Source: CAIMMJ01 sp037131955 (GTDB lineage: Bacteria > Bacteroidota > Bacteroidia > UBA4408). From it: 64,000 nucleotides of DNA. The position numbers and the translations under genes were made by a program. Under the pieces are notes generated by a model. The model was not told where the DNA came from, searched no databases, and worked only from the letters and a program-made list of their open reading frames with translations. Location of the stretch: positions 1-64,000 of the forward strand of contig JBAXQC010000007.1 of assembly GCA_037131955.1 (NCBI GenBank), given 5' to 3'. This document shows, piece by piece, positions 24,279 to 33,727 of the stretch; positions within the stretch are counted from its first letter, which is position 1; every line of letters starts with the position of its first letter.

Positions 24279-24833
24279 TTAAATATTTTCTAAAACGTTT
24301 ATTTGAGGATAAAAAAACTTTACAAAGTTCACCAATTCCATAGGTTTGTTTGTTCCAATTAAAAAACGTTTACCAGAGTTTAAGGTAATTTCAACGGCAT
24401 AATCACCACTAGTAAAAAAGTTTTTAATTCCTTGTTTTTCGTTATTAAAAAGTGTTCCTAAAAATAAACTACCCTTAAGTTTTTTGCACCTAAGAAACGT
24501 TATCTCATGCAATGGAATTTCAATTTTCTTTTTACTTGGAAATTTAACTAGAGTTAGTTGATCTTTATTTCCATTGATTTTTAAATGAGGAATGAACATT
24601 AGCATTATAGAAAAAACTATGATTGCAATCCCCATTAAAAAAAACAATTCACCTGAGTTTGGAATGTCTTTGGCTGGATATGACCCAATTCTAAAATTTC
24701 CTATTACTGTATAAACCGGTTTTGGATTTTCGCTCCAATAATAAGCTACAAAACAAAATAAAGCTAAAACTAGCCTTATTAAAATGTAAAATTGATTATA
24801 GCCTAAAAATTGCTTTTCTTTAAACTGAAACAC
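24279..24833 (-). CDS. Membrane protein with PH-like domain, unknown function
   Basis: The 184-residue product has two predicted membrane segments: residues about 15-33 and 67-84, the latter GELFFLMGIAIIVFSIMLMF. A soluble C-terminal half follows (LTLVKFPSKKKIEIPLHEITFLRC, VEITLNSGKRFLIGTNKP) whose strand pattern recalls bacterial PH domains. No catalytic motif. It is a separate unit between the lemA pair and the PAP2-like gene. Confidence 0.6.
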   Translation of the reverse strand: MFQFKEKQFLGYNQFYILIRLVLALFCFVAYYWSENPKPVYTVIGNFRIGSYPAKDIPNSGELFFLMGIAIIVFSIMLMFIPHLKINGNKDQLTLVKFPSKKKIEIPLHEITFLRCKKLKGSLFLGTLFNNEKQGIKNFFTSGDYAVEITLNSGKRFLIGTNKPMELVNFVKFFYPQINVLENI

Positions 24834-24943
24834 TATTTTTTTTACAAAAATATAAAAAAAAACTAGTGAGTTTGTATTAATAATTTTGTTGTTGTTTTTT
24901 GAAACTTAAGGTAGTTTGAACGTTACGAATTAAAAAAAATACA

Positions 24944-25600
24944 TTATATAAAAATCAACAAACAAAATTCAGATAAAAAACCAATTAAAAAGCCCCAATA
25001 AATTTGATAGGGGGCATGGGCTCCTAAATACAAGCGAGAGCTGCCAACTATTCCTGCAATTATTAATGCTCCAATAATTAATGCCCTGTAATCTACACCA
25101 AGTAAAATTGTTAATCCTGCTATACTTCCAATTAAGCCGCCTATTCCAATCATGTGAGCAGAAATTTTAAATTTGTAGTTTAAAATTACCGTTGCAAGCA
25201 TTGCAATAGTTGCTCCCAACATTATCAGTGAAATAATTATTAACGCTGGGTATTTTTGTAGCATGTAATAACAGAAAAAAAAACTGAAACCTGCTATTAA
25301 AAAAGGCAATTTTCTTTCATTTCTGTCATTCATCTCATAATTGCTTATGAGATTCATCTTTTTTAAAATTACACTTGAGAGTAAGGGAATAAGCAACGTG
25401 TAAACACCAACAATGCCAAAAATTAGCAAATGCAATTGCTTTGGTATATTAAATGTAACATACGGATTGTAATTAAAAATTATCCACAGCGTAAGCAAGG
25501 GCATAAACATTGGATGAAAGATTACAGAAACAATACTGGCAGTTTTTTTCAAAATAATAAAGTTTCTCTTAGAACAATGAGTTGCCTTTGTAGCCGGCAT
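24944..25600 (-). CDS. PAP2-like integral membrane phosphatase family protein
   Basis: Up to 218 residues with about six hydrophobic segments. Motifs resemble the PAP2 superfamily: a C1-like NDRNERKLP, KISAHMIGIGG in place of PSGH, and SSRLYLGAHAPYQIYWGFLIGF in place of SRxxxxxHxxxD. Gln replaces the usual Asp, so activity is uncertain. The ATG at 25600 overlaps ruvB by 32 bp; a TTG at about 25552 would avoid the overlap and start LKKTASIVSV. It is probably co-transcribed with ruvB. Confidence 0.7.
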   Translation of the reverse strand: MPATKATHCSKRNFIILKKTASIVSVIFHPMFMPLLTLWIIFNYNPYVTFNIPKQLHLLIFGIVGVYTLLIPLLSSVILKKMNLISNYEMNDRNERKLPFLIAGFSFFFCYYMLQKYPALIIISLIMLGATIAMLATVILNYKFKISAHMIGIGGLIGSIAGLTILLGVDYRALIIGALIIAGIVGSSRLYLGAHAPYQIYWGFLIGFLSEFCLLIFI

Positions 25601-26597
25601 TAAATTTGCCCAAATGTTTGTAGGCTAATTCTGTAGCTTCTCTGCCTCTTGGAGTTCTCATAAGGTATCCCTCTTGAATTAAAAATGGTTCGTAAACTTC
25701 CTCTATTGTATCTGACTCTTCGCCTACAGCAGTAGCAATAGTTGTGAGGCCAACCGGACCACCTTTAAATTTATCTATAATTGTATTTAAAATTTTAATG
25801 TCCATTTCATCCAATCCATTTTTATCTACATTTAGAGCATTCAGAGCCATTTGAGCAATTTCAAACGTAATTGTGCCGTTTCCTTTTACTTGTGCAAAAT
25901 CTCTTGTTCTACGCAGCAAAGCATTTGCAATTCTTGGTGTTCCTCTGCTTCTTCTTGCAATTTCATAGGCTGCAACTTCTTCTATTGGCACTTTAAGAAT
26001 GGAAGAAGACCTTACAACAATTCCAGTAAGTACTTTTGAGTTGTAATATTCTAATCTAGAATTTATTCCAAACCTTGCCCTAAGTGGCGATGTAAGCAAA
26101 CCTGCACGGGTAGTTGCACCAACTAATGTAAAAGGATTTAGTTTTATTTGAACTGTTCTGGCATTTGGACCAGAATCAATCATGATGTCTATTCGGTAGT
26201 CTTCCATGGCAGAATATAAATATTCTTCCACTATAGGACTTAATCTATGTATTTCATCAATAAACAAAACATCGTTGGGTTCTAAATTTGTTAATAATCC
26301 AGCTAAGTCACCGGGTTTATCCAACACTGGGCCTGATGTAATTTTTATACCAACCCCCAATTCGTTGGCCATAATGTTGGCAAGCGTTGTTTTTCCTAAT
26401 CCTGGAGGTCCATGCAGTAAGGTGTGATCTAAAGACTCTTCTCTCATTTTTGCTGCTTCAACAAAAATCTTTAAGTTTTCTAAAACTTTATCTTGTCCCG
26501 CAAAATCAGTAAACTCCAAAGGTCGCAATGCCTTTTCAATTTCCTTTTCTACCGGATTTATTTCTTCATCATTAGCATCAAAAATCCTTGTCATCAT
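25569..26597 (-). CDS. ruvB: Holliday junction branch migration helicase RuvB
   Basis: AAA+ motor that, with RuvA, drives branch migration before RuvC cleavage. The 342 residues show Walker A GPPGLGKTT, Walker B DEIHR, sensor I GATTRAG and the arginine finger region LRARFGI, then a winged-helix C-terminus ending TPRGREATELAYKHLG. Double ATG start (MMTRIF). ruvA and ruvC are not adjacent. The PAP2-like gene follows with a possible overlap. Confidence 0.98.
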   Translation of the reverse strand: MMTRIFDANDEEINPVEKEIEKALRPLEFTDFAGQDKVLENLKIFVEAAKMREESLDHTLLHGPPGLGKTTLANIMANELGVGIKITSGPVLDKPGDLAGLLTNLEPNDVLFIDEIHRLSPIVEEYLYSAMEDYRIDIMIDSGPNARTVQIKLNPFTLVGATTRAGLLTSPLRARFGINSRLEYYNSKVLTGIVVRSSSILKVPIEEVAAYEIARRSRGTPRIANALLRRTRDFAQVKGNGTITFEIAQMALNALNVDKNGLDEMDIKILNTIIDKFKGGPVGLTTIATAVGEESDTIEEVYEPFLIQEGYLMRTPRGREATELAYKHLGKFNAGYKGNSLF

Positions 26598-26717
26598 TTA
26601 AAATCTGTTTTCAAAATTACAATTAAAAATTGTTTTTTGTTTATTCAATTTACTTTTTAATTTTATGAATGTGAGTAAATTCTAATATAATTATTCACTT
26701 AAAACTTCTTTTTAAAT

Positions 26718-26725
26718 TATTTTTG
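26718..26725 (+). promoter_or_regulatory. -7 box before the RSH gene
   Basis: TATTTTTG at 26718-26725, 64 bp before the RSH start. It matches the Bacteroidota -7 consensus, but no TTG lies 19 bp upstream. The 26598-26789 gap is the divergent control region for ruvB and this gene. Confidence 0.45.
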
Positions 26726-26789
26726 CAACTCAAAAAAACTTGCTCACGCTAACGTATGCATTTGAATTTTTTGGAAAGGAAATTTACAA

Positions 26790-29006
26790 ATGGAAAATTT
26801 AGAAATAGAAAAAGAGAAAAAAGAAATTTTAAAAAGATATAAAACACTTCTAAAATCATTAAAAAATCGCATGGAAAAAGGCGATAAACAAATGATAAGA
26901 AAAGCATTTGATTTGGCGCTGGAGCAGCACAAAGATATGCGTAGAAAATCTGGCGAGCCCTATATTTATCATCCATTAGAAGTTGCCCAAATTGTTGTTG
27001 ACGAAATTCAATTGGGACCAACTGCAGTTGTTTGTGCTTTGCTGCACGACACAGTAGAAGATACCGATATCACGCTTGAGGATATAAAATCTTTGTTTGG
27101 CGAAAAAGTAATGTCCATAATAGATGGATTAACTAAAATTTCTGGTGTAATTCTAGATCAAACCTCGGGTTCTTTGCAAGCAGAAAATTTTAGAAAAATG
27201 TTGCTCACGCTCTCCAATGATGTTAGGGTAATTTTAATAAAACTTGCAGATAGGTTGCATAACATGAGAACTCTCGATTCTATGAAAAGAGATAAGCAAT
27301 TAAAAATTGCATCAGAAACATTGTTCTTATATGCACCTCTGGCTCACCGGTTAGGATTGTATTCTATAAAAACCGAATTAGAGGATTTATGCCTCAAATA
27401 CAAAGAGCCCGAAGCCTATTTTTCTATTGCAGAAAAACTTCAGGCCAACGAAAAGGAAAGAATGAGTTACATCAATAAATTCAGTCTTCCAATTATGAAT
27501 GCCTTAAACGAAAAGGGTTTTATCTACAACATTAAAAGCAGATCAAAATCTATTTATTCTATTTGGCAAAAAATGAAAAAACAAAACATTCCTTTTGAGG
27601 AGGTTTATGATATTTTTGCTATTCGTTTAATTATTGATGTGCCTATTGAGCAAGAAAAAACTGCCTGTTGGGCCGTTTATTCCATTGTTACAGATTTCTA
27701 CCGTTCAAATATGGATAGACTTAGAGATTGGATTAATACCCCAAAATCAAATGGCTACGAAAGTTTGCATACAACTGTAATGGGTCCTGGAGGAAAATGG
27801 GTGGAGGTTCAAATTAGATCTACCAGAATGGACGAAGTAGCAGAAATGGGTTATGCTGCCCATTGGAAATACAAGGACAAAGAAAAAGCAACAGCCAATG
27901 AAAGTGCGTTAGAAGAGTGGTTAAGAAAAATTCGTGAGCTTTTAGAAAATCCTGAAACCAATGCATTGGATTTTATGGATGATTTTAAATTGAATTTGTT
28001 TTCAGAAGAAATATTTGTTTTTACTCCAAAAGGAATAATGAAAACCTTGCCAGTGGGTGCATCTGCTCTGGATTTTGCTTATGAAATTCATTCGGAGGTT
28101 GGCAACAAATGTATAGGTGCAAAAATAAACAACAAACTTTTGCCCATGAGCTACAAGCTAAAAAGTGGAGAGCAAGTAGAAATCTTAGTTTCAGATAAGC
28201 AAAAACCCAAGGAAGATTGGTTTGAATTTGTTACAACTGCAAAAGCTAAAACAAAAATAAAAGAGTTTTTGAAAGATGAAAGAAAAGATCTGGCAAAAAC
28301 CGGAAAAGTTATTTTTGATAAAAAACTAAAATCTTTAAAAGTATTGGCAACAGAAGCTAATGTTCACAAAATTTGTCACTTTTATAAAGTTCCAACTTCA
28401 TTAGATTTATACTATCAAATTGCTATAAACAATATAGAGTTAAAAAATTTAAAAGATATTGTTTCCGTTGACCCCTCTCTTGGAACAACAAGTATAGTGC
28501 TCCCAAAAACCGAAAATTCAAGAAGTTTTGATGAAGTTGTTAAAGAAGTACGAGGCAAAAATGACTTATTGATATTAGATGAAAAACTTCAAAAGTTAGA
28601 TTACCAAATTTCTGAGTGCTGCAATCCAATTAAAGGAGATGATGTTTTTGGTTTTTTAACAGACGATAAAAAAATTCTTATTCATCGCACCAATTGCCCC
28701 AATGCAATTCAACTTATGAGCAACTTTGCCTACAGAATTGTAAAGGCAAAATGGACCAATTCCGAAAAAATTTCTTTCCTTGCAGGAATAAAAATAACAG
28801 GAACAGACGATGTTGGTATTGTAAACAATATTACCAATGTAATTTCTAGCGAATACAACGTAAACATGAGAAGCATAAGCTTTGAGACAAATGATGGTAT
28901 TTTTGAGGGAACAATCATGGTTTTTGTTCAAGATACAAATCACTTAACAGAGCTAATAAAAAAACTAAAAAAAGTATTGGGTGTTGTAAAAGTTTTTAGA
29001 ATTTAA
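26790..29006 (+). CDS. RelA/SpoT homologue, bifunctional (p)ppGpp synthetase/hydrolase
   Basis: 738 residues. An N-terminal HD hydrolase domain has the complete HDTVED motif (residues 86-91) and RLHNMRTL. The synthetase domain (about 235-395) includes KSRSKSIYSIWQKM and PKSNGYESLHTTV. A TGS domain (about 405-465) and a C-terminal ACT domain (about 665-738) follow. The intact hydrolase site suggests a SpoT/Rel-type enzyme able to degrade as well as make ppGpp. fur, a STAS gene and purA follow closely; PurA is a known ppGpp target in other bacteria. Confidence 0.95.
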   Translation: MENLEIEKEKKEILKRYKTLLKSLKNRMEKGDKQMIRKAFDLALEQHKDMRRKSGEPYIYHPLEVAQIVVDEIQLGPTAVVCALLHDTVEDTDITLEDIKSLFGEKVMSIIDGLTKISGVILDQTSGSLQAENFRKMLLTLSNDVRVILIKLADRLHNMRTLDSMKRDKQLKIASETLFLYAPLAHRLGLYSIKTELEDLCLKYKEPEAYFSIAEKLQANEKERMSYINKFSLPIMNALNEKGFIYNIKSRSKSIYSIWQKMKKQNIPFEEVYDIFAIRLIIDVPIEQEKTACWAVYSIVTDFYRSNMDRLRDWINTPKSNGYESLHTTVMGPGGKWVEVQIRSTRMDEVAEMGYAAHWKYKDKEKATANESALEEWLRKIRELLENPETNALDFMDDFKLNLFSEEIFVFTPKGIMKTLPVGASALDFAYEIHSEVGNKCIGAKINNKLLPMSYKLKSGEQVEILVSDKQKPKEDWFEFVTTAKAKTKIKEFLKDERKDLAKTGKVIFDKKLKSLKVLATEANVHKICHFYKVPTSLDLYYQIAINNIELKNLKDIVSVDPSLGTTSIVLPKTENSRSFDEVVKEVRGKNDLLILDEKLQKLDYQISECCNPIKGDDVFGFLTDDKKILIHRTNCPNAIQLMSNFAYRIVKAKWTNSEKISFLAGIKITGTDDVGIVNNITNVISSEYNVNMRSISFETNDGIFEGTIMVFVQDTNHLTELIKKLKKVLGVVKVFRI

Positions 29007-29014
29007 AAGAATAA

Positions 29015-29494
29015 ATGGTTAATGATGCTAAAATAAGAGTAAAACAAATTTTTACGGAGTACCTAGAAAAGCTGGGGCACAGAAAAACACCTGAAAGATT
29101 TGCAATTCTTGATGAAATTTATTCTAGAGACGGTCACTTTGACATTGAATCTCTTTATATTTTTATGAAGAACAAAAAGTACCGTGTAAGTAGAGCAACA
29201 TTATACAATACCATAGAATTGCTCTTAGATTGTAACCTTGTAAAACGCCATCAGTTTGGCAAAAACATGGCGCAATTTGAAAAGGCATATAAATATAGGC
29301 AGCACGATCATTTAATTTGTATAGATTGCAATAAAGTGTTTGAATTTTGTGACCCAAGAATTCAACAAATTCAAAATATGACAGAACAGCTATTAGATTT
29401 TTCGATAAGCCATCACTCTCTTAATTTCTTTGGGAAGTGTAATAAAATTGCCCAAGATGGAAAGTGTGATAATTTTGCTGAATTAACAAAATAA
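29015..29494 (+). CDS. Fur family metal-responsive transcriptional regulator
   Basis: The 159-residue product has an N-terminal winged helix (HRKTPERFAILDEIY, recognition helix RVSRATLYNTIELLL) and the Fur metal core RQHDHLICIDCNKVFEF. CIDC and the later GKC...GKC cysteines could form a structural zinc site. It could be Fur, Zur or PerR; the metal cannot be told from sequence. It starts 8 bp after the RSH stop. Confidence 0.93.
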   Translation: MVNDAKIRVKQIFTEYLEKLGHRKTPERFAILDEIYSRDGHFDIESLYIFMKNKKYRVSRATLYNTIELLLDCNLVKRHQFGKNMAQFEKAYKYRQHDHLICIDCNKVFEFCDPRIQQIQNMTEQLLDFSISHHSLNFFGKCNKIAQDGKCDNFAELTK

Positions 29495-29498
29495 GTAC

Positions 29499-29852
29499 AT
29501 GGAATTTGACTATAGTTATTTGCAAAACGAGAATTATGTTTTAATTTCATTAAAGGGAAATCTAATGGATAAAATGCAGGCACATTCAATACTATCTTTA
29601 ATGGATGAATGGCTAGAAAGTGGAAAAAGAAAATTTATTTTAGATCTAGAAGAACTTCACTATATGAACAGCAGTGGACTAGGTGTGATTATTAATTTTT
29701 TAACAAAAACAAGAAACAAAGACGGAGAAATAATTATTTGTAACGTCTCAGAAAAAATAAACGATTTATTAGTAATAACAAAGTTGCATCAAGTATTTAA
29801 TGTAGTAAATTCAATTAAAGAGGCTGAAGCAAGTTTTGAAAAAAACAATTAA
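29499..29852 (+). CDS. STAS domain protein (anti-anti-sigma factor-like)
   Basis: The 117-residue single STAS domain has the conserved helix start YMNSSGLGVIINFL with a serine (58 or 59) in the phosphorylation position used by SpoIIAA/RsbV proteins. No kinase or sigma partner is adjacent. It starts 4 bp after fur and ends 3 bp before purA, so it belongs to the RSH-fur-purA transcript. Its partner is unknown. Confidence 0.85.
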   Translation: MEFDYSYLQNENYVLISLKGNLMDKMQAHSILSLMDEWLESGKRKFILDLEELHYMNSSGLGVIINFLTKTRNKDGEIIICNVSEKINDLLVITKLHQVFNVVNSIKEAEASFEKNN

Positions 29853-29855
29853 GAA

Positions 29856-31121
29856 ATGAGTAAAGTAGATGTATTATTAGGATTGCAATGGGGCGACGAA
29901 GGCAAAGGCAAAGTTGTTGATGTATTAACCCCCAATTATGAGGTAATTGCCAGATTCCAAGGTGGCCCAAATGCCGGGCATACATTGGAATTTGATGGTA
30001 AAAAATATGTTTTACATACAATTCCCAGTGGAATTTTTAGACCCAAAGCAATTAACGTTATTGGCAATGGCGTTGTGATAGATCCTGTAGTATTACAAAA
30101 AGAAATTGCTGCTCTAAAATTAGAAGGTGTAGATGTAGATTCAAGATTACTTGTTTCCAGAAAAGCACACTTAATTTTGCCTACTCATCGTTTTTTAGAT
30201 GCCGCATCTGAAGCATCTAAAGGGAAAGAAAAAATTGGTTCAACATTAAAGGGAATTGGACCTGCCTATATGGATAAAACAGGTAGAAACGGTTTAAGGG
30301 TTGGCGATTTAGAACATCCAGACTTTTTAAAAAAATACCAAGCACTTAAAGATAAGCACTTGCAATTACTCAATTTTTATAAATTTGATTTTAATATTGA
30401 AGAGTCAGAAAAATTGTGGTTTGAAAGCTTAGAAGAATTAAAAAAACTAAAATTTATAAACAGCGAATACTACGTTTATCAGTGTTTTGAGCAAGGAAAA
30501 AACATTTTGGCAGAAGGTGCACAAGGGTCTTTGCTTGACATTGATTTTGGAACTTATCCATTTGTTACATCCTCTAACACTACTTGTGCAGGAGCATGCA
30601 CAGGGCTTGGATTGCCACCATCTGCTATAGGCAGAGTAATAGGAATTTTTAAGGCTTATTGCACCAGAGTTGGCAGCGGACCATTTGTAACAGAATTACT
30701 TGATGATGTGGGAGAAAAAATAAGACAAAAAGGAAAAGAATTTGGATCAACTACCGGAAGAGCTCGCAGATGCGGTTGGCTAGATATACCAGCATTAAAA
30801 TATGCCTGCATGATAAATGGTACCACCGAACTTTTTATGATGAAATCGGATGTAATTGCTGGTTTTGAAAAAGTGAAAATTTGTACAGCATACAAAATAG
30901 ATGGCAAAGAAATAGAAGGCATTCCCTTTGATTTTACCGCACAAAATATTGAACCCGTTTATCAAGAACTAAATGGCTGGAAAGAATTTGAAACGGTTTC
31001 AAAATTTAAAGAGTTGCCCCATGAATTGCAATCTTATATAAAATTTATCGAAGAAAAAGTGGGTGTTCCTATCACCCTTGTTTCTACAGGACCTGGAAGG
31101 AATCAAACCATTTTTAGATAA
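29856..31121 (+). CDS. purA: Adenylosuccinate synthetase
   Basis: Converts IMP, Asp and GTP to adenylosuccinate, the first committed step to AMP. The 421 residues include the GTP loop QWGDEGKGK (Asp14 catalytic) and NAGHT with His42, plus GSTLKGIGPAYMDK, EGAQGSLLDIDFGTYPFVTSSN and TTGRARRCGW. All catalytic residues are present. It is the fourth gene of the RSH unit. Confidence 0.98.
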   Translation: MSKVDVLLGLQWGDEGKGKVVDVLTPNYEVIARFQGGPNAGHTLEFDGKKYVLHTIPSGIFRPKAINVIGNGVVIDPVVLQKEIAALKLEGVDVDSRLLVSRKAHLILPTHRFLDAASEASKGKEKIGSTLKGIGPAYMDKTGRNGLRVGDLEHPDFLKKYQALKDKHLQLLNFYKFDFNIEESEKLWFESLEELKKLKFINSEYYVYQCFEQGKNILAEGAQGSLLDIDFGTYPFVTSSNTTCAGACTGLGLPPSAIGRVIGIFKAYCTRVGSGPFVTELLDDVGEKIRQKGKEFGSTTGRARRCGWLDIPALKYACMINGTTELFMMKSDVIAGFEKVKICTAYKIDGKEIEGIPFDFTAQNIEPVYQELNGWKEFETVSKFKELPHELQSYIKFIEEKVGVPITLVSTGPGRNQTIFR

Positions 31122-31141
31122 TAGAAAATTAAAATCTTGTT

Positions 31142-32803
31142 GTGAAGAAAATCAAAAATAGTTGTTGCTTTTTCGTTTTTGTTTTTCTAAATATCTACAC
31201 TTCAACTTTGTTTGCACAACAAACAAAAATGATTGAAATTTTAAATGCAAATACACTTGAATTTGACGAAAATTTGGGTGTTGATGCAAAAAGATTAATT
31301 GGTGAAGTAAAATTTAAACACGAAAATACTATTATGTTTTGCGACAGTGCATACTATTATTCCAACAACAAATTAGATGCATTTGGAAATGTTCATATTA
31401 ATGAAGGCGATTCCGTTCACTTGTATGGAGATTTTTTAAAATACGATGGCAATACAAAAACAGCCGAAGTAATTGATAACGTTAGAATGAACGACAAACA
31501 AATGAAACTTACCACAAAAAGAGTTTTTTATGATTTAAATAGTGGTGTTGCATTTTATGATCAAAAAGGCAAAATAGTTAACGATAAAAATACACTTACA
31601 AGCAATCTTGGATATTACTATTCAAAAGAAAAAAATCTATTTTTTAAGAACAATGTTATTTTGGTAAATCCAGACTACACAATAAAAAGCGACACCTTAA
31701 AATACAATACACTTTCTGAAATTTCTTACTTTTTTGGGCCCACAACAATTACAGGAAAAGAAGAAAAAATATTTTGTAAAAACGGTTGGTACAACAGCAA
31801 AAAAGATGTTTCAAGATTTAGCAAGGAGGCTGTTCTCGAAAATAAAAATCAACAAATAAAAGGTGACAGCTTATTCTACGATAAAGGCAATTCTTATGGA
31901 AAGGCAACAGGAAATGTTACCATAACTGATACAACTGAAAAAATTATTCTTAAAGGCGAAGTATCAGAAATGTTTCAGAATTTAGATTATTCCTACATCA
32001 CTAAAAATGCATTACTCATTCAATACGACAAAACCGATACACTTTTTTTAACAGCAGATACTCTTAAAGCCACCTACGATAGCATATATTTTGCCGAAAA
32101 ATATAAATTCTATACAAATCAGAAATTACTTAAAATGTCAGAAAAAAAATTAAAGGATAAAAAAGAAATAAAAACGCAACCTGAAAAGAAAACTGAAACC
32201 GTTAAATTCTCAAATGATACTCTAGCTGAACATCACAGAATGATTTTGGCGTATCGCAGGGTAAAATTTTTTAGAAAAGATTTGCAGGGAAAATGCGATT
32301 CTTTGGCTTATATTTCTAATGACTCTTTGATGAAAATGTTTAACAAGCCAGTTTTGTGGAGCGATGAAAACCAGCTCACTGCAAAATTCATTAAAATTAA
32401 AATTTCTGATGGCAAAGTTTATAAATTGCAAATGACCGAAAACTCGTTTATAATTTCTAAGGAAGACTCATTAAGATTTAATCAAATAAAAGGAAAAAAC
32501 ATGATTGGTTTATTTTCAGAAAATGAACTTTATAAAATAGATGTTTTTGGAAATGGTGAATCGGTTTATTTTGCAAAAGACGATCAAGATGGTTCTTTTA
32601 TTGGAGTGAATAAAGCAGTTTGTACCAATATTTCAATTTCAATAAAAGAAAAAAAGGTAGATAAAATTACCATGAAAAATTCACCCGATGCTGTTATGTA
32701 TCCTATAAAAGAATTACCTCCACAAGAACTTATTCTAAAGGATTTTATATGGCGAGGTGCTGAAAGACCCGCAAAAAAAGCTGATTTAATTAGCACAAGA
32801 TAA
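31142..32803 (+). CDS. OstA/LptA-like periplasmic protein (GTG start)
   Basis: The 553-residue product has a signal peptide (SCCFFVFVFLNIYTSTLFAQQ). It is built of OstA-like beta repeats (EVKFKHENTIMFCDSAYYYSNNKLDAFGNVHINEGDSVHLYG and later copies), as in LptA and the N-domain of LptD, so a role in lipopolysaccharide transport is likely but unproven. The C-terminus is a charged extension. The start is GTG at 31142. It follows purA by 20 bp and probably ends the unit. Confidence 0.8.
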   Translation: MKKIKNSCCFFVFVFLNIYTSTLFAQQTKMIEILNANTLEFDENLGVDAKRLIGEVKFKHENTIMFCDSAYYYSNNKLDAFGNVHINEGDSVHLYGDFLKYDGNTKTAEVIDNVRMNDKQMKLTTKRVFYDLNSGVAFYDQKGKIVNDKNTLTSNLGYYYSKEKNLFFKNNVILVNPDYTIKSDTLKYNTLSEISYFFGPTTITGKEEKIFCKNGWYNSKKDVSRFSKEAVLENKNQQIKGDSLFYDKGNSYGKATGNVTITDTTEKIILKGEVSEMFQNLDYSYITKNALLIQYDKTDTLFLTADTLKATYDSIYFAEKYKFYTNQKLLKMSEKKLKDKKEIKTQPEKKTETVKFSNDTLAEHHRMILAYRRVKFFRKDLQGKCDSLAYISNDSLMKMFNKPVLWSDENQLTAKFIKIKISDGKVYKLQMTENSFIISKEDSLRFNQIKGKNMIGLFSENELYKIDVFGNGESVYFAKDDQDGSFIGVNKAVCTNISISIKEKKVDKITMKNSPDAVMYPIKELPPQELILKDFIWRGAERPAKKADLISTR

Positions 32804-32876
32804 TCTAAAATAACAAAAAAATTGGTGGTGAATTAAAATTTAACTCAACACATGTTTAGAGAAATCGCAATTTTTT

Positions 32877-32906
32877 TTGCTGCTTTTTATTTTTTATTTA
32901 TCTTCG
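32877..32906 (+). promoter_or_regulatory. Promoter of the lipoprotein gene at 32931
   Basis: TTG at 32877-32879, a 19-bp spacer, then TATCTTCG at 32899-32906. The spacing is identical to the rpsL and rpsF promoters; the -7 box has TTCG for TTTG. It ends 24 bp before the start codon. Confidence 0.65.
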
Positions 32907-32930
32907 TTTTCATTTCTAAAAAAATAAACA

Positions 32931-33635
32931 ATGAAAAAATTACTTTTCATCTCAATTATTAGTGCAGTACTGTTTAGTTCTTGTACCAAAGAACCCACTG
33001 CTACAAAAATTTTAATGCAAGGCAATTGGCAGCTAACAGCAGCTACAGATGCAAATGGGAATGACATTTTATCTAAAGTAACATTTCCAGTTACTGTAAT
33101 TCAACTTACAGACGATAACGGAATGTTAGGAACTCACGCCCCATTGGCAACAAGAGTTGTATACGGAGATACAAAATGGACAGAGGCATCTGGTAAAATG
33201 AATCAATTGTTTGATTATGCAAATTTTAGATTTAATACCGGAGAATTTTTTGTGGGCGAAGGATCGGTTGATAATTTTACAATTGAATTTAAACTTCAGG
33301 CAACTGCCATAGGTGGTGGAGTTCTCTCAGATGTTTTAAGTATTTTTGGTGTTGCAAATGGATGGCTTCAGCAAACTGTTTACCATAAATTTACCAATGT
33401 AAAAATTTCATTTCCTGGCCAAGAGGCAACAATCTTTACTTCCAAAGCCAAAGAAGAAAGAAATACCATGATTTGGGAATTTACTGATGCAACACAGGGA
33501 TTTTATAACTATAAAAATGCTCAAGGCAATTCTGTATTGTGGAACGGTTGGCCGGTAGAAAAATTTGCAAGAGGAAAATATACTTGGACAAAGAAAACCG
33601 AAGGCATAAACGACATCGTTAAAGCAAATCTTTAA
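32931..33635 (+). CDS. Predicted lipoprotein, unknown function
   Basis: The 234-residue product has a lipoprotein signal peptide with lipobox FSSC (Cys at about residue 18). The mature part begins with a lipocalin-like opening LMQGNWQLTAATDANGND and is beta-rich, ending in a charged tail. I recognise no specific family. It has its own promoter and stands alone between the OstA-like gene and the topoisomerase. Confidence 0.7.
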   Translation: MKKLLFISIISAVLFSSCTKEPTATKILMQGNWQLTAATDANGNDILSKVTFPVTVIQLTDDNGMLGTHAPLATRVVYGDTKWTEASGKMNQLFDYANFRFNTGEFFVGEGSVDNFTIEFKLQATAIGGGVLSDVLSIFGVANGWLQQTVYHKFTNVKISFPGQEATIFTSKAKEERNTMIWEFTDATQGFYNYKNAQGNSVLWNGWPVEKFARGKYTWTKKTEGINDIVKANL

Positions 33636-33701
33636 ATTATTTATTACTTTTAATTGGTGAATAAATAAATTAAATAAAAAATTATCATTTCTATTTAATC
33701 C

Positions 33702-33709
33702 TAAATTTG
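33702..33709 (+). promoter_or_regulatory. -7 box before the topoisomerase IV B gene
   Basis: TAAATTTG at 33702-33709, 18 bp before the start codon. No good TTG partner at 19 bp. The spacing from start suggests a short leader. Confidence 0.45.
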
Positions 33710-33727
33710 CCTTTTTATTAGATTAAA

